The notes below the pieces were generated by a model. That model was given only the letters and a program-made list of their open reading frames with translations. It searched no databases and was not told the DNA's origin. This document shows, piece after piece, positions 8,578 to 17,549 of a stretch of DNA of 24,122 nucleotides (its first letter is position 1; the number at the start of each line of letters is the position of its first letter). The translations under genes were made by a program, and so were the position numbers. Source of the stretch: Euryarchaeota archaeon UBA250 (GTDB lineage Archaea > Thermoplasmatota > Poseidoniia > Poseidoniales > Thalassarchaeaceae); contig DATW01000093.1 of assembly GCA_002504845.1 (NCBI GenBank), positions 25,046 through 49,167 of the forward strand. The letters run 5' to 3'.

Positions 8578-11500
8578 ATGCATATGAAGAAGAGGGGTGC
8601 ACTGCTCATAGCAGCACTTCTGACTACAATGATGTGGGGGTCGATCGATTTCGATAATCAAGACATCCTCCCCGATGAACATCAAATCAGGCAGGTCGAT
8701 CTCTCTGGGCCTTCGAAGATCTCAGACATCACCGAGCCAGTTACATTCGTTGGTGTTGAAAGGGGCAGATCCATGAGCGCAGAGACTCCGATCGGAATGT
8801 ATACTCTGGCCGGATTCATACCCTCTCAGACCATTCAATCTGAGTTTACCCAATCAAGGCAAGATTTGGCGATGCTTCTGGTTGACGATATGACTGGCAT
8901 GTGGGACGCCAGAATGACAATCGAGGAAATACCGGGCTTAGAAATAAGAACAGCGGTTCCACCATCCGGTTTCTTAGTCCAAGGCGATGAAAACGCTCTG
9001 GAACAGGTAGCTCTTTTGCCTTTAGTAGCGGCATCTCACCCCGTACCTCTAAGTTTGCTAATACACCCCTCAATCGAACCCACACAGGACACTATCGAGG
9101 TGGAAGTACTTGGTTGGAACACCCTCGATGCAGGCAGATCGGATGACTCGATGCCTCTTGGAATCGGCAACCTTGACACTCTTGATGGGGTGGGTTTCAC
9201 AGACAGCGGCATCGTCGACAATGGTCGAAGATGGGGTTCAGTCAATTACGAATCAATCGCCTCTATAGTCGAAAATCCTGCTGTAGCATGGATTGCCCCC
9301 CTTCCTCAACTCGTACTCTCAAACGATGAGGTGAGGGATCATACTGAGTCTGAAGATGTAGAGACGTGGTTCTCGACCGTGCTCGATGGTTCGGGACAAA
9401 GAATCGCTGTAGGAGACTCCGGCATAGACCACGACCATGGCGATTTCGGATCCAGGATTGTCTCCAGAACATCAGTAACCCCCGGCGATAGCTCCACAGC
9501 CGACGGCTCTGGACATGGTACGCACGTAGCCTGTACGGCCGTGGGGTCCGGATACAGGAGCTCTGGGCAGTACGCCGGAGTTGCACCAGAGGCGGAAATC
9601 GTCTTCCAAGCAATGGAGGATGATGACTCTGGTGGCTTGTACAGCTATGGGATAGACACCATGCTTTCTCAGGCATATAACAACGGAGCACGTTTCCATA
9701 CCAACAGCTGGGGCTCGGGTTCCGGTTACAACACATATACAACTTCGGCAGAGGATGCCGATGATCGAATTAGCACATGGGATCAATATTGGACATACGA
9801 AGGAATGACCGTCTTCTTCTCGGCTGGAAACGAAGGCAGCAGCGGAATTTCACCACCGGCCACAGCAAAGAATGTAGTCACAGTCGGAGCACATCAGAAT
9901 AGATATGGGGGATCTCCGGATGCAATGTACCCTTACAGCAGCGAAGGCCCGACTGATGATGGCAGAATCAAACCAGATGTGATCGCTCCAGGAATGTACG
10001 TCCGATCGTGCGAGGCCCAAGAATCGGGCGGATCCAATGATCTCGGACAGTGGTACGAAGAATTCAGCGGGACATCAATGTCCACCCCAGCAGCAGCCGG
10101 GGCCTCAATTCTGATCAGAGAATACCTCATGGAAATCGCGCAGAGGCCTGCTCCACAGGCATCGCTCATCAAAGCCATGCTCATCCTTGGTGCAGAAGAC
10201 ACCGGCGCGCCTAATATTCCCAACAATGTAGAGGGCTGGGGAAGAATAGACCTATCCAACAGTCTGATTCCAGAATCCGATGTTGGAATATTTGTTGATG
10301 ACCGTCATAGGCTGAAAAGCGGTGAAATTGATGAGTATTCGTTCGAGGTCACTCGTGCCGGTGAGCCATTGAAGGTAGTCCTCGCATGGTCAGATTACCC
10401 GGGATCCACTTCTTCCTCAGATCAGCTTCGTAATGATCTCGATCTAGAGGTAATCTCCCCAGGGGGTACATCCACCTATCTCGGGAATGTCTTCTCCCAG
10501 GGTCATTCAGTGACCGGTGGCCAGGCAGATTCCGTAAACAATGTAGAAGCCGTCTTGGTCGAATCAGCAGGACTCGGCGTCTGGACTGTCAGGGTAAGCG
10601 ACGTCTATCACGCAGGAGCACGACAATATCAGCCATACTCTATTGCACTCAGGGGTGTGAATGTGAATGATCTGACGCCCGATCCTGCAGTTGATACAGA
10701 GAGCTTCACACTTTCAACCCCTATTCCACAGGTTGGGGAGACAGTTACCATTGGAGTAACCATTGCGAATCTCGGTGCAGGATCAGTACCGTCCGTCTCA
10801 ATCTCTGCATCTTCTCCAGGACAGCCTCTCGGTGTACAGACAATAAGCATGGCTCCTGGTGAAGCGGTACCGCTGGAATGGCAGTGGACCCCATCGACAT
10901 CGGGAACACGTCAAATTTCTATTGAGATCGATCCCACCGACCAGGTGGAAGAATCATCAGAACAAAACAATCTGCTCACAATTCCAATAGAAGTCAGTGA
11001 GCCGGGTATTCGAGTTGAAACAGACAATCCTAACCCGGTAATGACTGTTCCAAGTGGTTCTACAACATTACAGATAGCCCTCACCAATACAGCATTATTC
11101 CCCACCAATGCCTCGATATCAGCATCGAATGTTGTTAGAATGTCGGATGGGGCCATTGTGCCGTGGTACAGCTCGTTCTCTCAGACCGAGGTCGATCTGA
11201 ATGCTTCAGAAGAAAAGCAACTATCATTCGCTCTAGCGCATCCAAATCCCCCCGAACCAGGAGTATACAGAGTCATAATCACAGGTATAGACGAGGTAAA
11301 TGACGTTACTAGCGAGCTCATTTTGAGATTGACTGTATCCTCATTTCCCGCTGTGGAACTTAGGGTTCCAGGCGGCACATTGGCCGTTGATGCATTTGAA
11401 CCGTCAAGTGCTTCTCTACAGTTGACAAACGAAGGAAATGGTCCACAGACGTACGATCTGGCTCTGGAGGCGCCTGCTGGGTGGAGAGCAACTCTGGACA

Positions 11501-12954
11501 ATCTAGGAACGTTTGTAGATTCAACACATGGCTCCACAGGGACTCTGACACAAGGATCCTATCGTTCGATTGATATCACGCTCACACCGCCGTCTGTAGT
11601 GGTCACCGCTGGAACACTGATGAGCGCACAGCTGACCATCTCTGCCCGCACAACAACAGACTCGTGGGTAGAGGACATACCGTTAATCGTCGCTGCATCG
11701 GATAAAATAAGGCTAACACCTGATTCAGATGGCATAGATGAGCAGGTTAGACCAGACGCGAGACACGAGGTTCCCGTTCAAATCGTGAATGAGGGCAATC
11801 GAGAGATCACCCTCACACCTCAGATAATTTCTCTTCCAGGGGGTTGGTCCAGTATCTCTTCAACCCAAACCATCACAATCGACAAGTCCTCCACGTCGAT
11901 TTGGGATTTAGCCCTCGAAGGCAATGGACGTGCAGTTGGCGGACTTGTAAAAGTCAGATTCCTAACTCAGGACGGCGATGCCTTCCTGTGGAATCGAACA
12001 ATAGACGTAACTTCGGGTGCACAGCCAGTTGTCTCCTTCTCATCCATAGTGTCCGCAGACGGCTCCTCATCTACAAGTCCGCTCGGTCTGGGCGCTCTTC
12101 CCGTGGGTACTCAGTTCGATCTTTCTTGGAATGTAGCGAATCAAGGGCTCGGGGCATGGTCTCCAGTTGCTGAACTAACGGCCCAAGAAGATGGTTGGTC
12201 TACCCCCTGCTCGCCTATCGGCACCATACAGCCGGGCACATCTTCGAAAGTCTGGTGTTCTGTGACCATCCCAGAGACACAACAGGGAGGATCAGAAGCC
12301 ATATTGACCCTGAGACTTGAAGACGGGGGGTTGATAGCAATCGATACAGTATCCCTTCTAGTCAAGAAGACATCCAAGATGGAATGGTCATTTCAGGGCA
12401 ATATGCCCATAATCAATACAGAAGACACCACACAGATAACTCTGGATGTAGAAAATCTTGGCAACTCGCCGATAAACAGCAAGATCCAGGTGGATGCACC
12501 GTCAGGATGGTCCCATACGATAGTGGGGGATACGATTCTATCTCTGTCCCCGGGAGAATCCAGATCCATACAAATCGAGGTCACCGTTGGTACGGCAAGA
12601 GGGCCAGTTATCATCGATCTTCAGGGCGGTTCGACCATCGAAGGGTCATCCTATGAGTTGCCTCTCCAAGTTCGTGCTTCTGAATCGGGGGGCATACCTC
12701 TGTTGACCATACTCATCGGGCTTGTCATGGTGGTTGCAATTGGCGTATTCACGACCATGCGACTCAGATCAACAACTGAGAGTGAAAGCAATCTATTTTC
12801 AAAAGATGAGATAGAAGACAGAACCGCTGCAATTAGCTGGGCAAAGGCCGCGATAGATGCCGGCGAATCCGAGGAGTCGGTTTCAATGCAATTACAATCT
12901 ACAGGTTGGTCCGCATCTCAATCGAAGGCAATAATCGATTTATCCAAGAGATGA
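8578..12954 (+). CDS. Membrane-anchored subtilisin-like serine protease (S8, KP-43-like) with CARDB/Ig stalk
   Basis: This 1458-residue protein is a peptidase family S8 endoprotease displayed on the cell surface. A signal peptide (MHMKKRG plus hydrophobic core; the ATG at 8584 is an equally good start) precedes a propeptide-like region to about 270. The catalytic domain spans about 272-560. Its triad is D280 in VGDSGID, H313 in GHGTHVA and S500 in SGTSMSTP, with oxyanion Asn418 in SAGNEG. Residues about 571-695 form the C-terminal beta-sandwich typical of KP-43-like subtilases (AWSDYPG...NDLDLEV, then NNVEAV). A CARDB domain follows at about 700-807, then several Ig/NEW3-like domains to about 1370. 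One membrane span lies at 1373-1394. The 64-residue cytoplasmic tail looks helical, with a QLQSTGWSASQSKAII segment resembling a UBA-like helical unit. All active-site residues are present, so it should be active. It probably degrades external protein or processes neighbouring surface proteins. Confidence 0.93.
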   Translation: MHMKKRGALLIAALLTTMMWGSIDFDNQDILPDEHQIRQVDLSGPSKISDITEPVTFVGVERGRSMSAETPIGMYTLAGFIPSQTIQSEFTQSRQDLAMLLVDDMTGMWDARMTIEEIPGLEIRTAVPPSGFLVQGDENALEQVALLPLVAASHPVPLSLLIHPSIEPTQDTIEVEVLGWNTLDAGRSDDSMPLGIGNLDTLDGVGFTDSGIVDNGRRWGSVNYESIASIVENPAVAWIAPLPQLVLSNDEVRDHTESEDVETWFSTVLDGSGQRIAVGDSGIDHDHGDFGSRIVSRTSVTPGDSSTADGSGHGTHVACTAVGSGYRSSGQYAGVAPEAEIVFQAMEDDDSGGLYSYGIDTMLSQAYNNGARFHTNSWGSGSGYNTYTTSAEDADDRISTWDQYWTYEGMTVFFSAGNEGSSGISPPATAKNVVTVGAHQNRYGGSPDAMYPYSSEGPTDDGRIKPDVIAPGMYVRSCEAQESGGSNDLGQWYEEFSGTSMSTPAAAGASILIREYLMEIAQRPAPQASLIKAMLILGAEDTGAPNIPNNVEGWGRIDLSNSLIPESDVGIFVDDRHRLKSGEIDEYSFEVTRAGEPLKVVLAWSDYPGSTSSSDQLRNDLDLEVISPGGTSTYLGNVFSQGHSVTGGQADSVNNVEAVLVESAGLGVWTVRVSDVYHAGARQYQPYSIALRGVNVNDLTPDPAVDTESFTLSTPIPQVGETVTIGVTIANLGAGSVPSVSISASSPGQPLGVQTISMAPGEAVPLEWQWTPSTSGTRQISIEIDPTDQVEESSEQNNLLTIPIEVSEPGIRVETDNPNPVMTVPSGSTTLQIALTNTALFPTNASISASNVVRMSDGAIVPWYSSFSQTEVDLNASEEKQLSFALAHPNPPEPGVYRVIITGIDEVNDVTSELILRLTVSSFPAVELRVPGGTLAVDAFEPSSASLQLTNEGNGPQTYDLALEAPAGWRATLDNLGTFVDSTHGSTGTLTQGSYRSIDITLTPPSVVVTAGTLMSAQLTISARTTTDSWVEDIPLIVAASDKIRLTPDSDGIDEQVRPDARHEVPVQIVNEGNREITLTPQIISLPGGWSSISSTQTITIDKSSTSIWDLALEGNGRAVGGLVKVRFLTQDGDAFLWNRTIDVTSGAQPVVSFSSIVSADGSSSTSPLGLGALPVGTQFDLSWNVANQGLGAWSPVAELTAQEDGWSTPCSPIGTIQPGTSSKVWCSVTIPETQQGGSEAILTLRLEDGGLIAIDTVSLLVKKTSKMEWSFQGNMPIINTEDTTQITLDVENLGNSPINSKIQVDAPSGWSHTIVGDTILSLSPGESRSIQIEVTVGTARGPVIIDLQGGSTIEGSSYELPLQVRASESGGIPLLTILIGLVMVVAIGVFTTMRLRSTTESESNLFSKDEIEDRTAAISWAKAAIDAGESEESVSMQLQSTGWSASQSKAIIDLSKR

Positions 12955-13046
12955 TTCCGGGATATGCCGATTAACGCATGTTTTGGGACGTGAAGCACAC
13001 TGAAGGCCGAAGCCCTTAGAGAGGTTAGGACCGGCAATTGGTGTCT

Positions 13047-15722
13047 ATGAGGCCCCGTTCCGTCACCGTAGTCGCGGCGCTCATGCTCATCGCGGCCATC
13101 GCCCCGACCGTCTCTGCGGATGTAGATCCGCAGCTTTCGACCCCTGATTCAGAGAAGCCTGCAACGACAAGCGATCCAGCGATTTATGAAATCACAATAA
13201 GGAACAATGGAGATGATGACATGACGTACTCACTCTCGACCCAACAGGGGGCCGGGTGCAATGGCTTCACCTCGACCGTCGACTCTCCAACTGGGAGCGT
13301 CAATTCAAACAGCGACGAACTTGTAGATCTCGAGGTCCAGGTAGATGACACAGCATCAGGGGAGTGCGAGACGACATTGACAATCCAAGCAGCGGGAGGG
13401 ACACCGCCACCGCAATCCGATTCACTCACTGTTACTACAACCGCTGAGGACGGAGGCCTCTATTCCGTCGTCTTGACAACCGGCACCCTGACGAAAGAAT
13501 ACGACTTAGAAGGTGACTCAATCGATTGGATTGTCAATGTTGAAAATAATGGAGACCAACAGGCTAACGTACAACTTACGGTCGAGAACGATAGCGGTTG
13601 CGATACTGATGATGAGACGGTTTCCGCTTCTGTCGACCCTGCCACGGTCAATCTGAATTCAGGCGACAATGAAGACGTTGACTTCCAGATAACCCTGGAC
13701 GATGAGAGTGAGACTGAAGCCGGCGAGCACTGCTTCATACTGAGGGCCACGGTCACCAACGATCCAACCAATGGGGCTGAGGACAACCTCACACTTACAG
13801 GGGTCGTACCTCAAATCAGAACATGCGATGAAGGAGTCGATTGGTCATTCGCAAATTTACAACCCGGTCAGACAAGTTCTCCGAATAACTTCGAAGTCAC
13901 AAATACAGGCAATACGGCATGGACTGCTGCAGTCCAAGCACAAAGCGCGGGCGGTGAAGATATATCCGGTTGGGTTTCCTTCGACTCCCCCACAAGCAAA
14001 CTTCTCGCCGAACCGAACAACAACGGAGACACCTTCACATTCGGATTTGACATCACACCAGACTCATCTGTGGAATCTGGATCAAGTGTCGACATTAGAA
14101 TAATGGCAAAGGCAGGCTCTTCAGTCGGCTGCGAGGCCACAGTTACGATCAAGGTCGGACAGATACATTCTGGAGATATTTCCGCCAACACTGGATCAGT
14201 ATCGAACGTAGAACCCGGGAGCCAGCCACAGGTTACGATATACCTCGAGAACACTGGAAACGGCGCTGATACTTTCACGCTTGCAACAGAACCACTACCA
14301 CCCGGGTGGAGCGTATCGTTCTCACCTCCTTCCCACAGCCTCAATGCCGCACAGACTTCTCAAAATGAGGGCTCCTCAACTGCAGTTATCTCAGTCCCAG
14401 ATGACGCACTAGCAGGATCAACTCAAGTGGTCTTCAAAGTCACAGGGGGAGGCGGTTCAGGAACCCTTGACACCGTTACTCTGAACGTGAATGTCAATCA
14501 AAGACATGAGGTTACGATAGACTTCGTCTCAACTGCGCAGAATGGACGCACAGACCAAATCGTAAGATTCCCATTCATTGTTTCCAATCAAGGGAACGTG
14601 GAAGATACGATCAAACTCCAAGTGTGTAACCCTGGGGACCAGACTGGATGCAACTCTCCTCAGTGGTCTGCATCCTATTCTGATTCGAATGGAAACGGAC
14701 TCAATCAGGTACAACTCAGTCCGGGCCAATCCAAGAGCCTCTTCCTGGATGTCAATGTCGAAGGCGAAGAAAACGCAGACTCAGCCAGAATCCTAGCCAG
14801 AGCTGCTGTTTTCGGAGCAGATGCTGATGCTGAAGAGACAGTAACGGTAACAGTCTCGAATTACAATTACACATTTGAGATATCTCCCGTGAATCCCGGC
14901 CTTACTCCCGGACAACTCGATGTAACGCTCCCTCCTGGTGGTGAAGCCATACTATCCTTCTTCGTGGACAACACCGGAGATTATCCTGCGGGGGATGATC
15001 TTGTAATCGATATCTCCGGTCTTGAGGCCCTTGTTGTTAGGACCATAAGCATACAGGGGAATACCATAACTGCTCCAGTTCCAGTTCAACCGGGAGATAG
15101 GATCCAAGTCGATATTAGGATGGAAGTGGTACAAGGCTCTGCCAACGGGCTAAATGGGCTAATGCAGGTTAGTGCATACTCTGCCTTGAACCCCAATGAG
15201 GAGTCTTCAATCGACATAGCGGTTGAAATTAGAACCATCCATGACCTTAGACTGACCATTGAAGAACCAACCAAGCAGACAACAGCATACCCCGATAAGG
15301 GCGAGTACTCCTTTTTTGTAACCAATAATGGCAATATTGACGAGGATGTAGTCATCATTCCAACCGAATCTCTACGCGGTTGGTCTGTTGATATCGTACC
15401 TGATGATTTTGAATTAGAGCCAGGTCAAACGATGGAGATCAAGGTGAGTACACTTCCACCGGCCGATCTGATATCTGATGATGAGTACAGATTCACAATA
15501 GTAGTACAGCCCAAGGGCCTACCTGCAGCAGGACAACCATTGGATCTGATTACGGCTACGGAGCTTCCAGCCGGCTTCCTGGCCCTCTCAGAGGACGCTG
15601 AACAGATAATAGTCATCGTACTCATAGCAGTCGGTGTGGCGACGGTGGCCGTTCTTGCGCTCCGTTCGAAGCGTGAAAGCAGGCGAATTCTTGAAGCTCT
15701 CGGCGAAGATCGTAGGGTATGA
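13047..15722 (+). CDS. Membrane-anchored surface protein of seven NEW3/CARDB-like beta domains
   Basis: The protein has 891 residues from the ATG at 13047, which gives a good signal peptide (MRPRS, hydrophobic core, cleavage near VSA). Upstream in-frame TTG (13038) and GTG (13041) starts are possible and would add two or three residues. The exported part is seven beta domains. Each is marked by a strand-turn motif like IxNxGNxxDTFxL: IRNNGDDD, VENNGDQQ, VTNTGNTA, LENTGNGA, VSNQGNVE, VDNTGDYP and VTNNGNID, near residues 48, 162, 282, 397, 509, 638 and 755. Spacing is about 112-129 residues. This pattern is typical of NEW3/CARDB-type Ig-like domains. A membrane span lies at about 854-872, followed by a 19-residue basic tail. 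It has no catalytic motif. It probably acts as a stalk, spacer or S-layer-like element, perhaps a partner of the adjacent protease, which carries similar domains. Its stop is directly followed by the nuo leader. Confidence 0.85.
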   Translation: MRPRSVTVVAALMLIAAIAPTVSADVDPQLSTPDSEKPATTSDPAIYEITIRNNGDDDMTYSLSTQQGAGCNGFTSTVDSPTGSVNSNSDELVDLEVQVDDTASGECETTLTIQAAGGTPPPQSDSLTVTTTAEDGGLYSVVLTTGTLTKEYDLEGDSIDWIVNVENNGDQQANVQLTVENDSGCDTDDETVSASVDPATVNLNSGDNEDVDFQITLDDESETEAGEHCFILRATVTNDPTNGAEDNLTLTGVVPQIRTCDEGVDWSFANLQPGQTSSPNNFEVTNTGNTAWTAAVQAQSAGGEDISGWVSFDSPTSKLLAEPNNNGDTFTFGFDITPDSSVESGSSVDIRIMAKAGSSVGCEATVTIKVGQIHSGDISANTGSVSNVEPGSQPQVTIYLENTGNGADTFTLATEPLPPGWSVSFSPPSHSLNAAQTSQNEGSSTAVISVPDDALAGSTQVVFKVTGGGGSGTLDTVTLNVNVNQRHEVTIDFVSTAQNGRTDQIVRFPFIVSNQGNVEDTIKLQVCNPGDQTGCNSPQWSASYSDSNGNGLNQVQLSPGQSKSLFLDVNVEGEENADSARILARAAVFGADADAEETVTVTVSNYNYTFEISPVNPGLTPGQLDVTLPPGGEAILSFFVDNTGDYPAGDDLVIDISGLEALVVRTISIQGNTITAPVPVQPGDRIQVDIRMEVVQGSANGLNGLMQVSAYSALNPNEESSIDIAVEIRTIHDLRLTIEEPTKQTTAYPDKGEYSFFVTNNGNIDEDVVIIPTESLRGWSVDIVPDDFELEPGQTMEIKVSTLPPADLISDDEYRFTIVVQPKGLPAAGQPLDLITATELPAGFLALSEDAEQIIVIVLIAVGVATVAVLALRSKRESRRILEALGEDRRV

Positions 15723-15744
15723 TTGACCCATTCTGATTGGATGG

Positions 15745-15752
15745 GTTTATGG
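15745..15752 (+). promoter_or_regulatory. Possible TATA element for the nuo operon
   Basis: GTTTATGG lies in the 84-base gap between the surface-protein stop and the preferred nuoA start at 15807. It is the most TATA-like element there and would place transcription initiation near 15775, leaving a short leader. The match is weak and the call depends on the nuoA start. Confidence 0.25.
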
Positions 15753-15806
15753 AGCATTTTCTGGTGGGATGACTCGTTGACCCCCCGTGGGTCTGTGGTG
15801 GTGCGG

Positions 15807-16253
15807 ATGGATACCGTTACGGAGGCCTATCTTGCGTTCGCTATAATGACGCTTGTAGGCATCGGATTTCCTGTCGGCGCATTCATCGCCTCATACTTCC
15901 TCAGGCCCACCGAAGACCCCAATAATCGCTCCAAAGTAAGATCAATATTGCTGCCAGGATATGAGCGAGATCATTCACTGTATCCTCGAGCTGCTTCGAC
16001 ATATGAATGTGGAGCAGAGCCGTTGGGCGAGGCGCACATAAATTTCCATTTCCAATATTATTGGTATGCCATCATCTTCCTAGTATTCGATATTGCATTC
16101 ATGTTTCTTGCATTTGGGGGAATCATCGTGATTGATTCGAATCTTTCCCAATCAGATGTGATCGCGGGTCTAGTCACCATGTCCGTATTCGTCTTACTCA
16201 TGAGTCTCGGAGTCTGGCATGTATTCCGGAAGAGAGGCAGGATATACATCTGA
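15807..16253 (+). CDS. nuoA: Complex I subunit A (NuoA/FpoA type)
   Basis: NuoA is a three-helix membrane subunit near the quinone site at the junction of the peripheral arm and membrane arm. The signature loop and second helix are clear: YECGAEPLGEA, then FQYYWYAIIFLVFDIAFMF, followed by a third helix and a basic C-terminus. The reading frame is open from a TTG at 15723, with ATG codons at 15741 and 15807. I prefer 15807: it gives 148 residues, close to family length, and puts the first helix (AYLAFAIMTLVGIGFPVGAF) right at the N-terminus as in homologues. The 28 residues encoded upstream are not family-like. First gene of the operon; nuoB starts 11 bases after its stop. Confidence 0.9.
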   Translation: MDTVTEAYLAFAIMTLVGIGFPVGAFIASYFLRPTEDPNNRSKVRSILLPGYERDHSLYPRAASTYECGAEPLGEAHINFHFQYYWYAIIFLVFDIAFMFLAFGGIIVIDSNLSQSDVIAGLVTMSVFVLLMSLGVWHVFRKRGRIYI

Positions 16254-16257
16254 GGTG
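16252..16257 (+). promoter_or_regulatory. Shine-Dalgarno sequence of nuoB
   Basis: GAGGTG overlaps the nuoA stop and lies seven bases before the ATG at 16265. It supports that start over the ATG at 16261, which opens only a four-codon frame. Confidence 0.6.
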
Positions 16258-16264
16258 TTGATGA

Positions 16265-16861
16265 ATGGCGGATGAAGATCAGAATTTCTCAATTTTCAAC
16301 AGCAGAATACTGGTGGATACCGTCGGCCATGTAACTGATGAGGCTCTCAAAGCATCGAGAATAAAGGATGTCATAGGAGTTTTAGCAGGACGACTTTTCA
16401 ATTGGGGCCAGAGAAAGTCACTCTTCCCCCTCCATCTTGGAATAAAATGCTGTGCACTTGAGATGGCCGCTGCTGGAGCAAGCCGATTCGATGCTGAGCG
16501 TTTCGGTGTCTTCTTCCGTTCGAGTCCACGACAGTGTGATGTGTTGTTGGTCAACGGCCCAGTAAGTAAGAAGTTCGCTGATCCCCTCGTTCGACTTTGG
16601 GAGCAGATGCCCGAACCCAAGTGGTGCATAGCCATGGGGGAATGTGCGATTTCAGGAGGCCCGTACTTCCAATCTTACAACATTCTTGAGGGGGTTGATA
16701 CAGTAATTCCCGTTGATGTATACATCCCAGGGTGCCCCCCAAGACCTGAAGCACTTATCGACGGGTTTGCCAAACTCCGGCAGAAAATAATCCGTATCGG
16801 AGCAATTCCAAGCGAGGGACGTTCTGAAATCGATGTCCCGCTTATTCTTGGTGATGACTGA
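16265..16861 (+). CDS. nuoB: Complex I subunit B (NuoB/FpoB type), carries cluster N2
   Basis: NuoB binds the terminal 4Fe-4S cluster N2, which passes electrons to quinone at the base of the peripheral arm. The protein has 198 residues. The four expected ligands are present: tandem C62-C63 in IKCCALEMAAAG, C127 in MGECAISGG, and C157 in PGCPPRPEAL. The RSSPRQCDVLLVNGPVS segment and GGPYFQSYNILEGVD..IPVDVYIPG also match the family. The first 40 residues are variable and polar. It lies 11 bases after nuoA and is followed 13 bases later by nuoC, which has a strong Shine-Dalgarno sequence. Its assignment as an archaeal Fpo-like rather than a bacterial-type subunit rests on context, not on this sequence alone. 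Confidence 0.96.
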   Translation: MADEDQNFSIFNSRILVDTVGHVTDEALKASRIKDVIGVLAGRLFNWGQRKSLFPLHLGIKCCALEMAAAGASRFDAERFGVFFRSSPRQCDVLLVNGPVSKKFADPLVRLWEQMPEPKWCIAMGECAISGGPYFQSYNILEGVDTVIPVDVYIPGCPPRPEALIDGFAKLRQKIIRIGAIPSEGRSEIDVPLILGDD

Positions 16862-16862
16862 A

Positions 16863-16869
16863 GGAGGAG
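16863..16869 (+). promoter_or_regulatory. Strong Shine-Dalgarno sequence of nuoC
   Basis: GGAGGAG lies five bases before the ATG at 16875, just after the nuoB stop, and fixes the nuoC start. Confidence 0.75.
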
Positions 16870-16874
16870 ATTAG

Positions 16875-17537
16875 ATGGGTAAGAGGGTCAGTGCTGAGGA
16901 TCAGAATGAAGCTGCCACTCAGCTCGTAAATTCCCTCATAGCCATAGAAGGTGTCACTGGGGAAGTCCTCTCTAGAACTAATGGGACCCAGACTCGGAAT
17001 ATCGCTCATCTTCAATGTGAGCCCTCATCCTGGAGAAAGGTCGCAGAGACGATGAAATACGATCACCAAGTCGATCATTGCTCCATGATAACAGGCATAC
17101 ATTGGCCCGATTCTCCAGATAAGAACTGGGAAGTTATCTATCACTTTCTGAGAACTGGAGTAACTGATCCAGCCATCACAGAAGACGGATCCTCAATTAT
17201 TCCAAATATCACAGAACCGAAGAAGTTGAGCGGTAAAGAAGTCCCATTAGAAATCCAGGTGAACATAGCAATACCTGAGACACGCACGCCCTCTGTATCT
17301 TCGGTCCAAGACATATGGGTTGGTGCTGATTGGAATGAGAAGGAGACTTGGGATCTCGTCGGAATCGATTTCGATGGCCACAGTGGTATGCGAAGAGTGC
17401 TAAACCCCCATGAAACTCCGCCAGGTTATCATCCTCTACAGAAACAACACAAACTCCGATATCATGGATTTGAGGAAATGTATGACGATGCTCAGGGATT
17501 CTTACGCAAGGCTCCTGATTCAGGACGGGTCAAGTGA
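16875..17537 (+). CDS. nuoC: Complex I subunit C (30-kDa subunit)
   Basis: NuoC is a peripheral-arm scaffold protein without cofactors that packs against NuoD. This one has 220 residues. The N-terminal alpha/beta part is divergent, but the C-terminal family signature is clear: VQDIWVGADWNEKETWDLVGIDFDGHSGMRRVLNP at about residues 145-180, followed by PPGYHPLQK. In the family this reads close to W.gAdW.ERE.yDl.GI.F.GHp.lRRIL, then G.PLRK. NuoC and NuoD are separate genes here, unlike the NuoCD fusion of E. coli. nuoD starts 12 bases downstream with its own GAGGGTG ribosome site at 17536-17542. Confidence 0.94.
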   Translation: MGKRVSAEDQNEAATQLVNSLIAIEGVTGEVLSRTNGTQTRNIAHLQCEPSSWRKVAETMKYDHQVDHCSMITGIHWPDSPDKNWEVIYHFLRTGVTDPAITEDGSSIIPNITEPKKLSGKEVPLEIQVNIAIPETRTPSVSSVQDIWVGADWNEKETWDLVGIDFDGHSGMRRVLNPHETPPGYHPLQKQHKLRYHGFEEMYDDAQGFLRKAPDSGRVK

Positions 17538-17549
17538 GGGTGTATATCT

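Noticed and set aside
13868..14344. Minus-strand open frame of 158 codons, and similar ones opposite the other surface genes
   Set aside because: They mirror Ser/Thr-rich coding sequence on the + strand, which seldom yields antisense stop codons.
15723..15806. Earlier nuoA starts (TTG 15723, ATG 15741)
   Set aside because: They add 22-28 residues with no NuoA similarity before the first helix; 15807 gives the family-like N-terminus.
16261..16275. ATG at 16261 as the nuoB start
   Set aside because: It opens a frame of only four codons. The ATG at 16265 is in frame with NuoB and has a suitable ribosome site.
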